Below, in pieces: positions 52,116 to 63,947 of a stretch of DNA of 64,000 nucleotides. This DNA is from Gymnothorax reevesii. Its lineage: Eukaryota > Chordata > Actinopteri > Anguilliformes > Muraenidae. The position numbers and the translations under genes were made by a program. The notes under the pieces are model-generated. The model was not told the origin of the DNA. It did not search any database and was given only the letters and a program-made list of their open reading frames with translations. The DNA lies in the NCBI GenBank assembly GCA_029721435.1, contig CM056578.1:16318411-16382410 (forward strand). The letters are read 5' to 3'. Numbering within the stretch: the stretch's first letter is position 1; each line of letters starts with the position of its first letter.

Positions 52116-53874
52116 TCTGTGTATACTGCAGAAGTTGTTAAACTTATCACAGTCCGTATCCATCTCTGTTCTGATGTATTTAATTATTCATTTATTAAGG
52201 AAGCAAGTCAGTTAGTTATTTAATAAGTTAGTTCGTTAGCTAGGTACCGTAGGCCTGATAGAATTAATAGCAATATTAGGCTTTGTTTATTTTTAGGCTA
52301 GAATGATCAATGGGAGTGGTGCAGTTTTGCATGGGAACCTGACACGAGGTCGAACTACGTATTCATGTCCCATAGGGTCTTTACAAGACTAGTTTTAATA
52401 AATACATATATACTGTACATAGACAGACCACTGTGATTGCAGAAATGGTACAAGTGCCACAAACAATTTGAAAACATATACATATTTATATGCATTTGTG
52501 TTATCTACTGAATATTAGAATATCCACTGCACATGTTCATATTGACTAAAAGTTTCAGTTGTCTCTAAACAGTGTCTTGTGTTTTGGTATTGATTGGGCA
52601 ACTGGGTATTGAAATCGCGACAGTCCGCTTTCGGGTTTTAATGTATCAGTTTTTAGGGGAGCGGCGTGGAGTCACTGTGTAGGCATCTGGCCGTGCCACA
52701 GGAGAGATGAGATGGCCATTCGCATTAACGGAGCTGGTGGAAACGGAGCTTTCTGTAAACACCCAGTTTAAAGCAAAGCCTCACAGTGAAAACACGCTGC
52801 CATGCATTTTAATATGACTGTCTGCCAGAGGTGTCATTATGGGTAATGAGACAGCCAATCACACAACGACGTCACCACAGCACTGTATGCATCATTCACA
52901 TGAACTGCATCCACTCTGTAAAGCAATTACAAGAAAACAGCCATGCAACATGGATTTAATTAGCCATTCTTTGTACATTCAACCACCAGAGGAAAAAAAA
53001 GCGATGTTAATAATACCTCCATTACCGTGCAACCTCTGCTCCCAACAAGACTAATAATTATAATTAAATAATTACAAAAGCTAATTATTATAATAGTAAG
53101 TACAATAATAGCACATAATCGAACAGATATGGAGGAAAAGAGACAGAGGGGTAGAGAAATAGACGAGAAACAACAATAAACTCCACCTAATTCCCTTTTC
53201 TTTCATTTCATTTCAACTCCCAGAAATGACAAACTGTTTAAATTTAGACAACTGAAACTCAAGTCAATATGCACATGTAGATAATCATTATAAAAAAAAA
53301 AAAAAAACTCAAAACACACATGCATAATTGTGCGGCTAAAATAAAATGGGGAAGTGAAAGGTCGCGCGACGGCCCATATGTGCGACCCCCCCCCACCGCA
53401 CCAAGTCTTCTCCAAACGTGGAATGGTCCAAACCACACCGCATGGTGTATTTATAGAGAACAGATTTGCGCCCTTAACTGTTTCGCTGTGGTAACCCAAT
53501 TAATTTAGCACCGAACATGTGGTTTTTGGGTCTCTCTCTGGACTACATTAACGCATTGTTTAAAGATAAAAATGACTGCTAAGTTAATACTGGGAGAATT
53601 TCACTTCTTATGGTTTGGTGCTTTCAACAAAAATGCTGTTATTTCTCTTTTCCTTTTGTTTCGCAAGGTGCGGTTTTGAAACACATTGGTTGCTTTATTC
53701 TCCAAATCTATGCTCATGGAGTTGCCAAAATAATGTGAAATACAATATCATATTGTGAGAAATAACCTAACCCATGACTGTTCCAAAAGTTCATGTTTTT
53801 GCTGCAGGACTACCTCTGAATTTTAAATAAGGACTCTAGGATGAATGCTTCCACTTCCAGTCAGTCCGAATGCA

Positions 53875-54555
53875 TCACAGTTTATCATTAATATCAGCAT
53901 TAGAATGTTCATTTTGGCTTATTCATATAACATTCTTATTATACTTTTGTGACCTGACACTTTACCAGCAGTAACCGTAATATCAGCATTAAAATGTTAA
54001 GTTTTGGTGCATTCGAATCACATTTGCGTGACCTCACGTTTTACCAACAGTGATAGTAATATCAGCATTAAAATGATCAGTTCGGTGCATTCTAAGCGCA
54101 CTTTTGTGACCTCACGCTTTACCAGCAGTGACAGCAATATCAGCATTAGAATGATCAGTTTGGAGCATTTTAATCACATTTTTGTGACCTCACACTTTAA
54201 CTGAAGTAATAGTAATATCAGCATTAGAATGTTTAGTTTGGCACATTCTAATCACACTTTGGTGACGTCACACTTTAACTGAAGTAATAGTAATATCAGC
54301 ATTAGAATGTTCAGTTTGGTCATTCTAATCACACTTTTGTGATGTCACACTTTAACTGAAGTAATAGTAATATCAGCATTAGAATGTTCAGTTTGGCACT
54401 TTCTAATCACACTTTGGTGACGTCACACTTTAACTGAAGTAATAGTAATATCAGCATTAGAATGTTTGGCTTGATGCTTTCTAATCACCTTTCAGTGACC
54501 TCACACTTTACCAGCAGTGATAGTAATATCAGCATTAGAATATGCAGGTAGGTAA
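53875..54555. repeat. 78-bp minisatellite, second array
   Basis: Eight to nine units with a very regular period of 77-79 bp: the GTGACxTCAC word starts near 53949, 54028, 54106, 54184, 54262, 54339, 54417 and 54495. Each unit carries AGTAATATCAGCATTAGAAT and TTCAGTTTGGxxCATTCTAA. Two units contain the full palindrome GTGACGTCAC (54262, 54417). The array ends in ATGCAGGTAGGTAAC, like the first array at 24895-25430. Confidence 0.95.
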
Positions 54556-57079
54556 CCTGAGAACACCCCAGACAGTTTGTCAATTCACTGCTGGGATCAC
54601 TCGTGTATCACTGAATTCAGAACTTTGAAAATGATATCCTGCCCTCCAAACTTCTGCATATGATAAGAAGAAAATCCTCTTAAGATGAAAAGGTTTAGAA
54701 ACCGAATGGCAATAAATAAATAAATGAGAAGTGCTTTTTTCCCCTCCCTCGCTCTCGCCCTCTGTCTCTCCTGCAAACACCATTTGAAGGATTCCTTGCA
54801 ATCACAGGGATCAATGCTCATTGAAATTTCATGAAGCCAGACCCTGAGCTGTTCGTATTTCCCAATAATGACACCGCGGGGAGATGAGGGGGGGAGGGGT
54901 AGGGGGTTGGTGGAGCTGTTGTGTTCTCACCCAAAATCAACCTCCCCCCAAGACTGTAGTGATGCACTACTTAGTTTCTTAGTATCAAAAATAATACAAG
55001 ATAGTTGCAGATCAGCAAAAAAAAAAAAGGACCTCTACTGATAATCTTTCTGCAAACATAAACAAGATGACAGATAACTAAGGTTGCACCAGCTGAAAAA
55101 TATCCAAAAAAGCTGAAAAACAGGTCTATTATGAAGGTAAATAATTCCAGAAAGCTCAATTTTTTCCCTTTCCTGGTATCTGATGAGGAAGTGAATGTTG
55201 CAGCAGAAAGACTGAGGTGGATTTGGATCGAGGGAAAGGGACAGGATTTGTGGCCAACCGCTCCCTCAGATCATTTTTGAGCATCTCTTCCCGGCACCGT
55301 GAAACCCGATCGCGAGAATGGCGGCAGGAGGGGGAGGTGGGCAGGGATCACAGCAAGGCCACGTGACAATGAGACTCATGCGCTAAACAGCTTTGATTCT
55401 CTCCATTTCACTGACAGAGGCTTAGAATCCATGTTCAGACAGTATAAGACCCCCTCGATATTTTGTTACGATCACCTGAGTTTGCTAAATAGCTCCCTTC
55501 AATACAATTACCCAGCTGACACTGTCATTCAAAGCAACTTACAGTAAATTAGACTGAGCCAATCCCCCTTGAACAGCAGCACAGACCTTACGGTGGCAAC
55601 ACTGGGGCTTGAATCACCAACCACCCAAGTCAGTGTCAATCTCTGTCGCCACATTGGTCACCATCATTTTCCACAACGGGAGGTAGAACCACTTAACGAA
55701 TTGAATTATCCAGTATAAGAGAGTGGAAGAAACACAAGAGGATTTTCAATTTCTGACCCGTCTGCTTTATAACTCTGTTCACAGCCAGTATCAGGGTGCC
55801 TAAGGGGGCGATCATATATGGGGAATAAAGGGTGGATGGATAAAAAGCTATTTCTCCCTTCTCTCTCTCTGTACTCTTTCTTTCCCCCTTTCTTCCATGG
55901 CCCCTCATTTCTCCTCTCCGGTAGTGATCTCATACACAGTAGACCCGGATCGATGCACTTGGCTACATGGTGCACACTACCCCTGAATTATTGCGTAATT
56001 TTTTTTTCTTTCCTCCGTATTACAGATGAGTTATTTTCTTCAATCTACACCAACCGAGAATCAATACCTTACAATCTCATTTCTATCAATTTTCCCATAA
56101 ATCCTGCAAAAGGGTTGATTTGGAAATCGAGCAAGCAAAACAAGCCATTACTTATATAGCAGGAAAAAAAGAAACAAAGATAAAAATTGCGCAGTAGTCG
56201 TCCACGTACAATTTTTGGTAACATGTTTCTCCATGGCTGAGTTGTCATGACTGCTATTAATGCAATTTAGAAAAGAACCTCACAATCAATACATAAATTC
56301 AACTTTTGGTTTCGCAAATACTAAAGAATGAAATGTAAGGGTGAGGTGAAATGTCAGACTGAACTTCACAGGAGTTTGGCCAGTCTGAGCATCCTACATC
56401 AGGGTTCTGCCCAGGACGCAAGGAGTGCTGGACGGAGAATTTCTGCCATCTCCTAACCTGACAATCCGCCTTCCATGAGCTATGAAGCATAATACACATT
56501 ATGATATTGTTGGACATATATAATGGAAAATTTTTTTGTGACAATTTGAATGCAAATATTGCCTCTCTGTCGCCAGAGATTACTGTTTCTTTGATGTGCT
56601 CTGTGGTGCATAGCGAGATGCCTCTAATTTTCATAGATAGGCCAAACTTGTTTCATAAACTTGTTTATCTATTTTGTATGAGATTTTTGTATTCTCTATT
56701 TTTGTATCTGAACAATTCATAAAACTTTTAATAATTCATAAGCAAGTTAATTACATATGTTGTATCAATAACGACTATTAGCATATACAATCATTATATG
56801 GCAGTGGCGGGGCAAGAACTGGGAATGGGGGGGGGGGGGGGGGGGGCACAGAACCTCCGCTTAAAAAAATAACGAGTCGTGACCTGTTCTCAGTCATTTT
56901 CAGAATTAACAGAAGATCACTCCGAGAGGTTCTTGTTTTCCCCCTTTAGATAAGACGACAATCATTCATCTGGACGTGTATTTGCTGCATTTAAATCAGC
57001 TTTATTCAAAATTGCATACCTCTCATCATGCACGCTTATGGCTTGAGTCTCACGCTTTTAATACTTAATTGCTGTGTCT
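54556..57079 (-). other. ebf1: ebf1 intron between exons 10 and 11, middle part
   Basis: No exon seen. It holds G-rich DNA at 54875-54920, a worn interspersed-repeat fragment at 55507-55665 (ATTCAAAGCAACTTACAGTA and GGCAACACTGGGGCTTGAAT, wording of a common fish repeat), and AT-rich DNA. Confidence 0.45.
56827..56846 (+). repeat. Poly(G) run of 20
   Basis: Longest of four plus-strand poly(G) runs of 16 or more in the window. Confidence 0.95.
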
Positions 57080-57310
57080 CAACCAGGATAGGTGGAGCCT
57101 ATCCTGATATACTATGGACAAGAGGCAGAAGCTCCCCCTGAGCAGCTTGCCAATCCATAACAGGGCTCACACAATATTCAATCAAGCACCCTCAGCTACA
57201 GCTAATTCAGCATCTCAAAATAGCCTGACATTCATGTCTTTGGAACACCAGGAGAACATGCTAACTCCTCACAGAAATGCCTCAGGCTGGATTCAAACAT
57301 ACAATCTCAG
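57080..57310 (+). mobile_element. SINE-type repeat fragment
   Basis: CATGTCTTTGGAACACCAGG, AGAACATGCTAACTCCTCAC and AGAAATGCCTCAGGCTGGAT match the wording of the repeat at 17041-17335 and end in the B-box-like GGATTCAAAC. Confidence 0.5.
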
Positions 57311-57544
57311 CATGTTTCTACCCTTTCCTTCAGTGATACTACATTACAATGAGCAGTTGAGCTGATAGTGCGAAGAGCAGGAAGGCAATGGATTGTCCCG
57401 GCTGAGCAATTTATAACCTGACGACCCTGAAGTCCTGATATGAAACCCTACAGTGAGAAAGCTAAAGCGATCTCCTCCAGAGCAGAATCATCTCACTCAT
57501 CCTGCTTTCACCCTGATCTGTTAACTCTAAGACCAGCACAAAAA

Positions 57545-57792
57545 GGCTTTTCACACAGGAGGTGAGCACATCGTTTTTTAATCATTTACCAATGGTACCA
57601 TGCACTAGACATGTCTTTTTACTTTGAGTCTCCTCTATATGTGCTCACATTTTCAAGACGGAGTGCTTTCTTACCAACGTTTCTACAATTTCTACAGTTC
57701 TCCTTAAAAACGACCCGTTTTTAAATGACGTGCATGTTTTGTTGCGCAAGGTGTTTTTCTCACGCAAGCTCGTCTCCTGTGTGAAAAGCCCC
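57545..57792. mobile_element. Short element with inverted ends (about 250 bp)
   Basis: GGCTTTTCACACAGGAG at the left end is the exact complement of CTCCTGTGTGAAAAGCC at the right (57775-57791). No frame inside. Flanking duplications are not clear. Confidence 0.6.
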
Positions 57793-58910
57793 TAAAATGC
57801 TTAATACGGTTTGTACCTGACACAGCACAAACAAATGAACATCCAATACATGCCAGGGAAAAAGAGAGCAAGCAAATGGGATAACTGTGGTGGCCATATT
57901 TTCCAACTCAAAAAGGCCTCAGGTTTTCCAGCTAGGATATGCACGGTCTCAGAAGCTGCCTGCTAAACTGCAACCGAGGAGAACTCCAACTGTGTTTGGC
58001 AGGGTGGCTGTGTGTATCTAAAATACCAGCAGACAGAGGGAACACCATCATCCGCAGGTGTAAGTCTCTCCAAAAATAAATGTATAAATGCATAAATAAA
58101 AACATTTTGCGCTTGCGTCCACCTCCATCTTATTAACCACCGGTTTCTACCACCAGGTCTCTGGTTTTGCAGAAATGGCGGGTGGACGGCAAGCTAGCGT
58201 TACCATAGCCGGTGTTTCACGCCACGGCGTGCCAAGACCTGGCAGCCTGTCCGTGTGGGAGTCTGTAATTTCACACACGTTTATCACCAGATCTTCCAGC
58301 ATTCTGCTTTCACATTGCGCTCGTGAAGGCTGTGCTGAATCAGGTCCTCGTATATTAAGGCAGGGGTGTTAAAGCCTGGGTTCAGAGGGTTGAAAGTGCA
58401 CCCCGCTACTTTGTCCCCACCACTAGGATTCACTAATAAGCGCAGCTCTTCAGCCAGAAGGGAGGACTAATGAGAGGCTGAGTTCTTGGGTGGCAGAAAC
58501 ACATGGCAAGATTTTTACTGTCTAACTCCCGGACTTCACACCCCTGATCATAACCAGTAGCTGGGCCGTCCAAGGGAGCACAGTTCTTCAGGCAGAAGGT
58601 ACAACTAATTAGCGAGATCAGCTAGCAGAGTTCATGGACAGAACAAACACATGGTAGTATGGTGCAGAAGGCATAAGATACAAACAGATTATCCAAATCC
58701 TTTATTACAAGCTGGGGAAGAGACCAACAGCCCGACAGTCTACTACAGTCTACGGAAATAAAATAATGGAAACAAAATAAGGGCAAATATAGAATTGTTT
58801 ATGAGAATGTCATTTAACATTTTGTCACTGGACAGAAAGATATAAACAATAATCTACACTCCCCAATTGTACTTTTTGGCTTGGTTTATATGCAGTGAAA
58901 ATCTCTGAGT
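57793..58910 (-). other. Intronic DNA, no feature recognised
   Basis: Unique-looking DNA without coding signature. Two imperfect copies of an AGCACAGTTCTTCAGGCAGA-like word occur near 58440 and 58577. Confidence 0.4.
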
Positions 58911-59686
58911 GAGTAGTCCACTTGCAAAGCCTTCTAAGTCAACTTGGTCCATTTTTTAGAAAAATCTGATTTTTTTTGGTAGGCATAGCAATTATCGTCC
59001 ATAGATACCAATTTTCACTATACTGAAACTATTAGCCTTGCAGACATAATCCATGAGGCAATTCACTTTTTTTTTTTATAAATGACTATGATTTTGCAGC
59101 ACAAAATTTTGACTAAGCAGGTTTTGAAAGTGTAGTGGAAATTTAGCAGGTTTTGACAGTGTTTAAACCAGCCCCGTTGCTCAATAGGCAAAGGTATTTT
59201 ACTCAGGACCCACCCTACATGCACAAAATGCATTTTAAGACATGCAAGGTTATCATTCAAACTCATAATAGTGTTCCTTACCTTTCAAGCTTGAGGAGCT
59301 TCCTTCATGAACCCTTACAAGGATATTTGTTTGCATTTTCTACGTTTTCAAAATGAAACTTGAGTCTGCATCCTCCATCTTGAGTTAGAGAAAGCAAAAG
59401 CAGAATAGGCTATAAGAGCTTGACTGTGATTGGTTCCTTCTAGCGAACGAAAACGAAAAGACGTTTTCACATTGGCTGATGACTTAGCAGAATTTGACAG
59501 TTTTCCTCCTTGACTTGGCGGGTTTTGAAAGTTTCACTTTTTCCGTTAGAATTTATAACATGATTTAGTAGGGTTTGAAAGTGGAGCTATCAGCGGGACA
59601 TGTGCAGGTGCCTGAAAGAGAGGCTAAGGGAGATAACTCATTTATTTTCAAAACTTGATTTAGCAGGTTTTGCAAGTGGACTACTC
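58911..59686. mobile_element. Inverted-repeat element with internal motif copies (about 780 bp)
   Basis: The left end GAGTAGTCCACTTGCAAA is exactly repeated in inverse orientation at the right (TTTGCAAGTGGACTACTC at 59669-59686), and the match goes on with a few changes to about 36 bp. Inside, the right-arm word TTAGCAGGTTTTGAAAGTG recurs in variant form near 59115, 59143, 59483, 59513 and 59567. No transposase frame is present. Subterminal motif copies are typical of some DNA transposons. Confidence 0.6.
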
Positions 59687-61789
59687 AAGTATTTGGGCAG
59701 TCTCAAAATTTTAAGAAGCTGTAATATGTACGTTTCATGCTATATTTTGATGTACAGTAAAGACTCCAAAAAATAACAGTCAGATGTAAAGAGGTTGTTA
59801 AAGTCACAAGGGCCATTTAAAACTGTGCCACAATCCAAAGCCTTACGGGGCACGTTGGTTGTTGGACATTTGAGTTGGAGTTGGTTTGCGTTGAAGGGAG
59901 AAGTAGTGAGTGGCATCTGCGTGACTGTTTCCCAATCCAAAATGGCAGCACTCACTGCAGTGATTTAATTTGTTTTTCTGTTCTGCTTTTATTCCCCACT
60001 ATGGCAGCAGTTAATTAGCAGCGCTAGAGACCCACCCCTCCCCATACCAGAACAGTCCTGATGCCAGATGCCAGCGCATCCTGCCAGTCCACAGGGACTT
60101 GGAATGGTTGGCAACTGGACCCAGCAAGATGCCAAATGGCAAAGAGGGACGGGGGCCACATCAGCTCCCCTGTGCCAGCTACACAACACAAAAAAAGCAT
60201 TTTGCATTTAAGACTTATGAATGGATTTAAAACCGAAATAATTTTTCAAAATACTAAATAAAACAGAATAATTGCTAACTAGATGAAGATTAAATGGTTT
60301 GAGTCATTTGACGATTTGCATGGAATGAGGCAAGGAAATGTTACCAGTGAGGCAAACAGTTAACTTAAAATCAGGTAATTTTTTTTCCTAAACTAGCGTG
60401 GTGCAGCCTAACATCCATGGATGTCAATGGCTGAATGAGTGAGTGAGGGAGTGATTAAGTTACACAATTGGTCAGCTGACCGAGTGTACTTTCCCCATTG
60501 GCCGTTGCTCATTGTCCACAATATTGCACACAGATCATGAACTATACAGCCAGATTCTGGAGTTTGACGAGTATCAACTTGTTGTCTTTAAACATCTAGT
60601 GAATTATAAGACATGATGACAGAGATTTATCCAGCCAAAAAACGTTGTTCTACAAGAACACACATTCAACCTGGCAAAATTGTAAGACAAAAGGCCACCT
60701 CATTCGTTAGCTCAGGGTATTATCTAAGCTACGCTATCACAACTGAACACCGTCATCCATTTTATCTGTGCCTGGTGGTCATGTATCTGTGCCATACATC
60801 TTGAATCACTGGGAACACCTAAAGAAGCCACACCCCCTCATCAGAATCACATGATAGGAAGTCTGTGAGGTCATAGAAGTCATAGAACACAGAACAAAGA
60901 GCAGCCATGATGTCATTTCATTGATTACTACGGATACATGGCACTAAATGTTCTTTGGAGCCAAACTAAACCCCTAAATACTTTAAGCAAACTGAGCTGT
61001 CTTTAAAATTACGTAGACTATTCTTTGATCTCATGATCGTGATGGTTGTATATCACCTGTTGTGGCAAAATAGTTAAAACGGGCTGGGTATGAGCTAAAA
61101 GTCCTCCATAATTCTTAAGACAATACAGCATCATTCCCACTGTAGCTAATAGAAAACAATATAGGGAGACAAAATCACCACAAGCAAAGACTTGACACTA
61201 AAATCCCACCTGATACCACCACAGACAAAACAAAAAAAAACAAAGACAGCAGAAACCGCAAAGTGATTTAGTACAGCGAGATCCTTAAGTCCAAGGCTCT
61301 CCTTACAAATTCAATGTGGAAATAATATCTACCATGACCACAGATGCCACAGCTCTCTGACTCAATGTTGAGAATTAAACAAAAAGAACAGGGGGAAAAC
61401 ATCACATTTTTCTTATTAATTACATGGTTATTATGTATGACTGAGCACAGAAAAAGATAGACAGAGAAATAGAGTGCAGCCACATGCCATCATGTAGAAC
61501 ATGACGGCTTTTTCAATTTCAATTAGGTGATTCAGGATAGTCAGGCCTCTTGCAGTGAGTAACTGATTGAGGGAAACTTTTGTCTTTAAGTGTGCGTGCG
61601 TGTGTGTGTGTGTTTGCAAGTGTACATGTGCAGCTGTGATTGTACTCTCAGTCTAACGGCAACACTTTTACAAGGGACTGTTAACAAGCGCTCCTACAGG
61701 AGATCCTACAATGTATTCTAATCTGAGATCAAAGCACGACTGAGTCTGTGTCATACAGTCATTTCTGCGCCTAAGATGAATTACCCATG
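59687..61789 (-). other. Intronic DNA, nothing coding
   Basis: No exon and no clear mobile element. A short (GT)n tract lies at 61591-61612. Confidence 0.45.
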
Positions 61790-61794
61790 CCCTT

Positions 61795-62075
61795 TTACGC
61801 TGTCCAATATGAGATCTTGCCTCCATGTAAGACAGATCAATTCCTTTACTCTGAACAATATGGTAGTTTGCTTTTACATGTGACAGAAAAATTGCACAGT
61901 AGATTGTGTAGCCTTCCAGTGAGAAATATAAATTTTTATGGTTGTTTTTTGAGCAATACAGGTACATTGGTTCTCCACGAGACAGATCAATTCTGTATTA
62001 CGATGGTAAACTGCTGGGCCATAAGATTCTTATGCCCCTGTGCTCTGTGCAATACGGTAGTGCTGCTTCTCATAA
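61795..62075. repeat. Degenerate minisatellite with a period near 49 bp
   Basis: CAATATGAGATCTTGCC (61805), CAATATGGTAGTTTGC (61856), CAATACAGGTACATTGG (61954) and CAATACGGTAGTGCTGC (62050), with worn copies near 61902 and 62000. GACAGATCAATTC occurs near 61831 and at 61981. Confidence 0.6.
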
Positions 62076-62689
62076 CAGTTCAAATGAATTAGGCTGACCT
62101 CCACTAAGAGGAAACAGGGGGGAATTCCACTTGAGTAATGCATCCATCTGACAATCATAAACATGTGCGTAAAGATGCCGCCTCTTTCCAGAGACCAGCT
62201 CTGTGTTTATACAAGAGTGTGATGGATGGTTTGCGTTAGCCGATTTCAGCATGCAACAGAAAGCAATTATGATGCGCAAGATGCTGGCGAGAAAGCATGT
62301 TTGTCATTCGATTTGCTTTACAGTGAAGCATGAATGCAACAGGTTAGCTTTTCCTCTGTAATACTGATCTACTTTAGACCCTTCATTTTAAGGAGCGCCA
62401 AAATAAGCTAGAATTATGACATAGCACCACAGTTCCCTTGCTGTTCACTTGGGGCCTTACAATTTCAGCATCAATAACACACGCCTAACGTGTAATTTGC
62501 CCCAATCATGTGATCAAATTTCATGGGGGTCCAGTGTTCACAGTGGTTGAAAGTACTATCATGTGTTTATCTCACCCATGCACAACAAGCTAATGCCGAT
62601 CATTAGTTCTACCTCCAAGCAAAAGGATGGCACCAATGGGCACATCCGGGACACTGTGGAGGACTTCAACTTCCTGAACTAGTAGGTTA

Positions 62690-62891
62690 TATCTCTGGAG
62701 ACCACCAGTGTTTGACTGTGAGTGAGGGTGATAGAAATTGTGGAAATCACCCGTGTGTGAATGCAATGGTATATGAAGATGATGGTACTCACCTGTTTAC
62801 ATGCAGACTTCCATCATGCACATCACCAGTGCGTGGATGTAAAGGAGATGAAGACTACAACACATGGTACATATCTGCATAGATGAGGACT
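62690..62891. repeat. Minisatellite resembling the exon 10 splice junction, distal part
   Basis: Units with a 76-bp period share ATCACCxGTGTGTGxATG, GATGATGGTACTCACCTGTT and CATGCAGACTTCCATCATGC-type words (ATCACC at 62746 and 62822). On the minus strand one unit reads ACAGGTGAGTACC at 62784-62796, similar to the exon 10 end and donor ACAGGTGTGTACC. The array continues at 63755-63947 beyond an inserted element. Confidence 0.7.
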
Positions 62892-63745
62892 CTTGCCAAT
62901 ATAAAGAACGCATTCAAATTTGAACAGGCGTTCAAAAATGAACAAGTCTCCGTTCGTGTTCAGCTAAAAAACGAATGGCAGAGTGTTCAAGAAATGAACG
63001 AGCATGCTTTCATTTTGCGTTAAAAAATGAGCAAGCATGCGTTCATTTTTGACCGAACGGAATCCAAAAACGAACGCAGCTACTCTCTCTCGCGTTACAA
63101 AATCAAACGGCTCTCCACTTTGCAAAATTTACACCAACTTGCGTAAATATTTCCTTCTTACGAGAAAAAAAAATCCCCGTCTCCCATCCTGCAGGATTTA
63201 GAAGTATATTGTAAGGAATATGCCGATTAAACGACAGTTTTCATGTCGACTAAAAAATCCAACCAAATCTCCAGTTTCGAGTTTATAGGCTATCTTTACC
63301 GATCGTCAATCTTCCGCTATATGCTTACACTTTTCATCGAGTTCGATAAGGTGCTTTAACAAATTCCACACTCAAGACCGGAGATAAATCGTGATATAAT
63401 GGTACCGGGGTACGTTCAGTCAGCCAAAACATTCAAATGTTGCTGTGTGAATACTTACGTGTGTGGAATGCAGTGTCTACATGACCGAAAGTCGGACAGG
63501 GTTTTAATATAACTGTGTCCGACAGTCAGATGGTTTCAACATAACTCCGTGTCCAACAGCCGATTATTGTTTTTAATTTCTTCAAATCTACCGAATCTTT
63601 TAGATATTAAACATGAATGTTTTGATAAGAGGGCTCAGTTCTTCAAGATGAGTACTGAGAATTTCAATCAATGTTTCTGTTTAAGCTCGGCTCAAAGGGG
63701 TCCGTTCAAAAATGAATGCATTCACTGTTCAGAATATTGACAAGC
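62892..63745. mobile_element. Probable DNA element inserted in the minisatellite
   Basis: The left end has TTGCCAATAT and GCATTCAAATTTGAACAGGC; the complement of the right end has TTGTCAATAT and GCATTCATTTTTGAACGGAC. The interior is rich in GTTCATTTTTGA and TTCAAAAATGAAC words (62905-63070) and includes a short direct repeat around TAACTGTGTCCGACAG and TAACTCCGTGTCCAACAG (63510-63560). No transposase frame. It interrupts a minisatellite whose units resume at 63755. Confidence 0.5.
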
Positions 63746-63754
63746 TCCCTTAGC

Positions 63755-63947
63755 AAGTAAATCACCTTTGTGTGGATGTAATGGCGATGAAGTTTATTGT
63801 TTATTGTGTACACACCTCTTAAAATGGAAACTCATAGCATGTGCATCACCGGTGTGTGAATGAGATACATATCTGTTTAGATGAATATGCCTGCCATGTT
63901 ACTCACCAGTGTGTGACTGTAAGGCTGAGGAAGGCTATGGTACACAC
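63755..63947. repeat. Minisatellite resembling the exon 10 splice junction, proximal part
   Basis: Units begin at 63760 (ATCACCTTTGTGTGGATG), 63845 (ATCACCGGTGTGTGAATG) and 63902 (CTCACCAGTGTGTGACTG); the last unit runs directly into the exon 10 boundary. On the minus strand the copy near 63870 reads TTCATCTAAACAGATATG, compared with TTCATCTACACAGGTGTG at the real junction. Confidence 0.7.
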
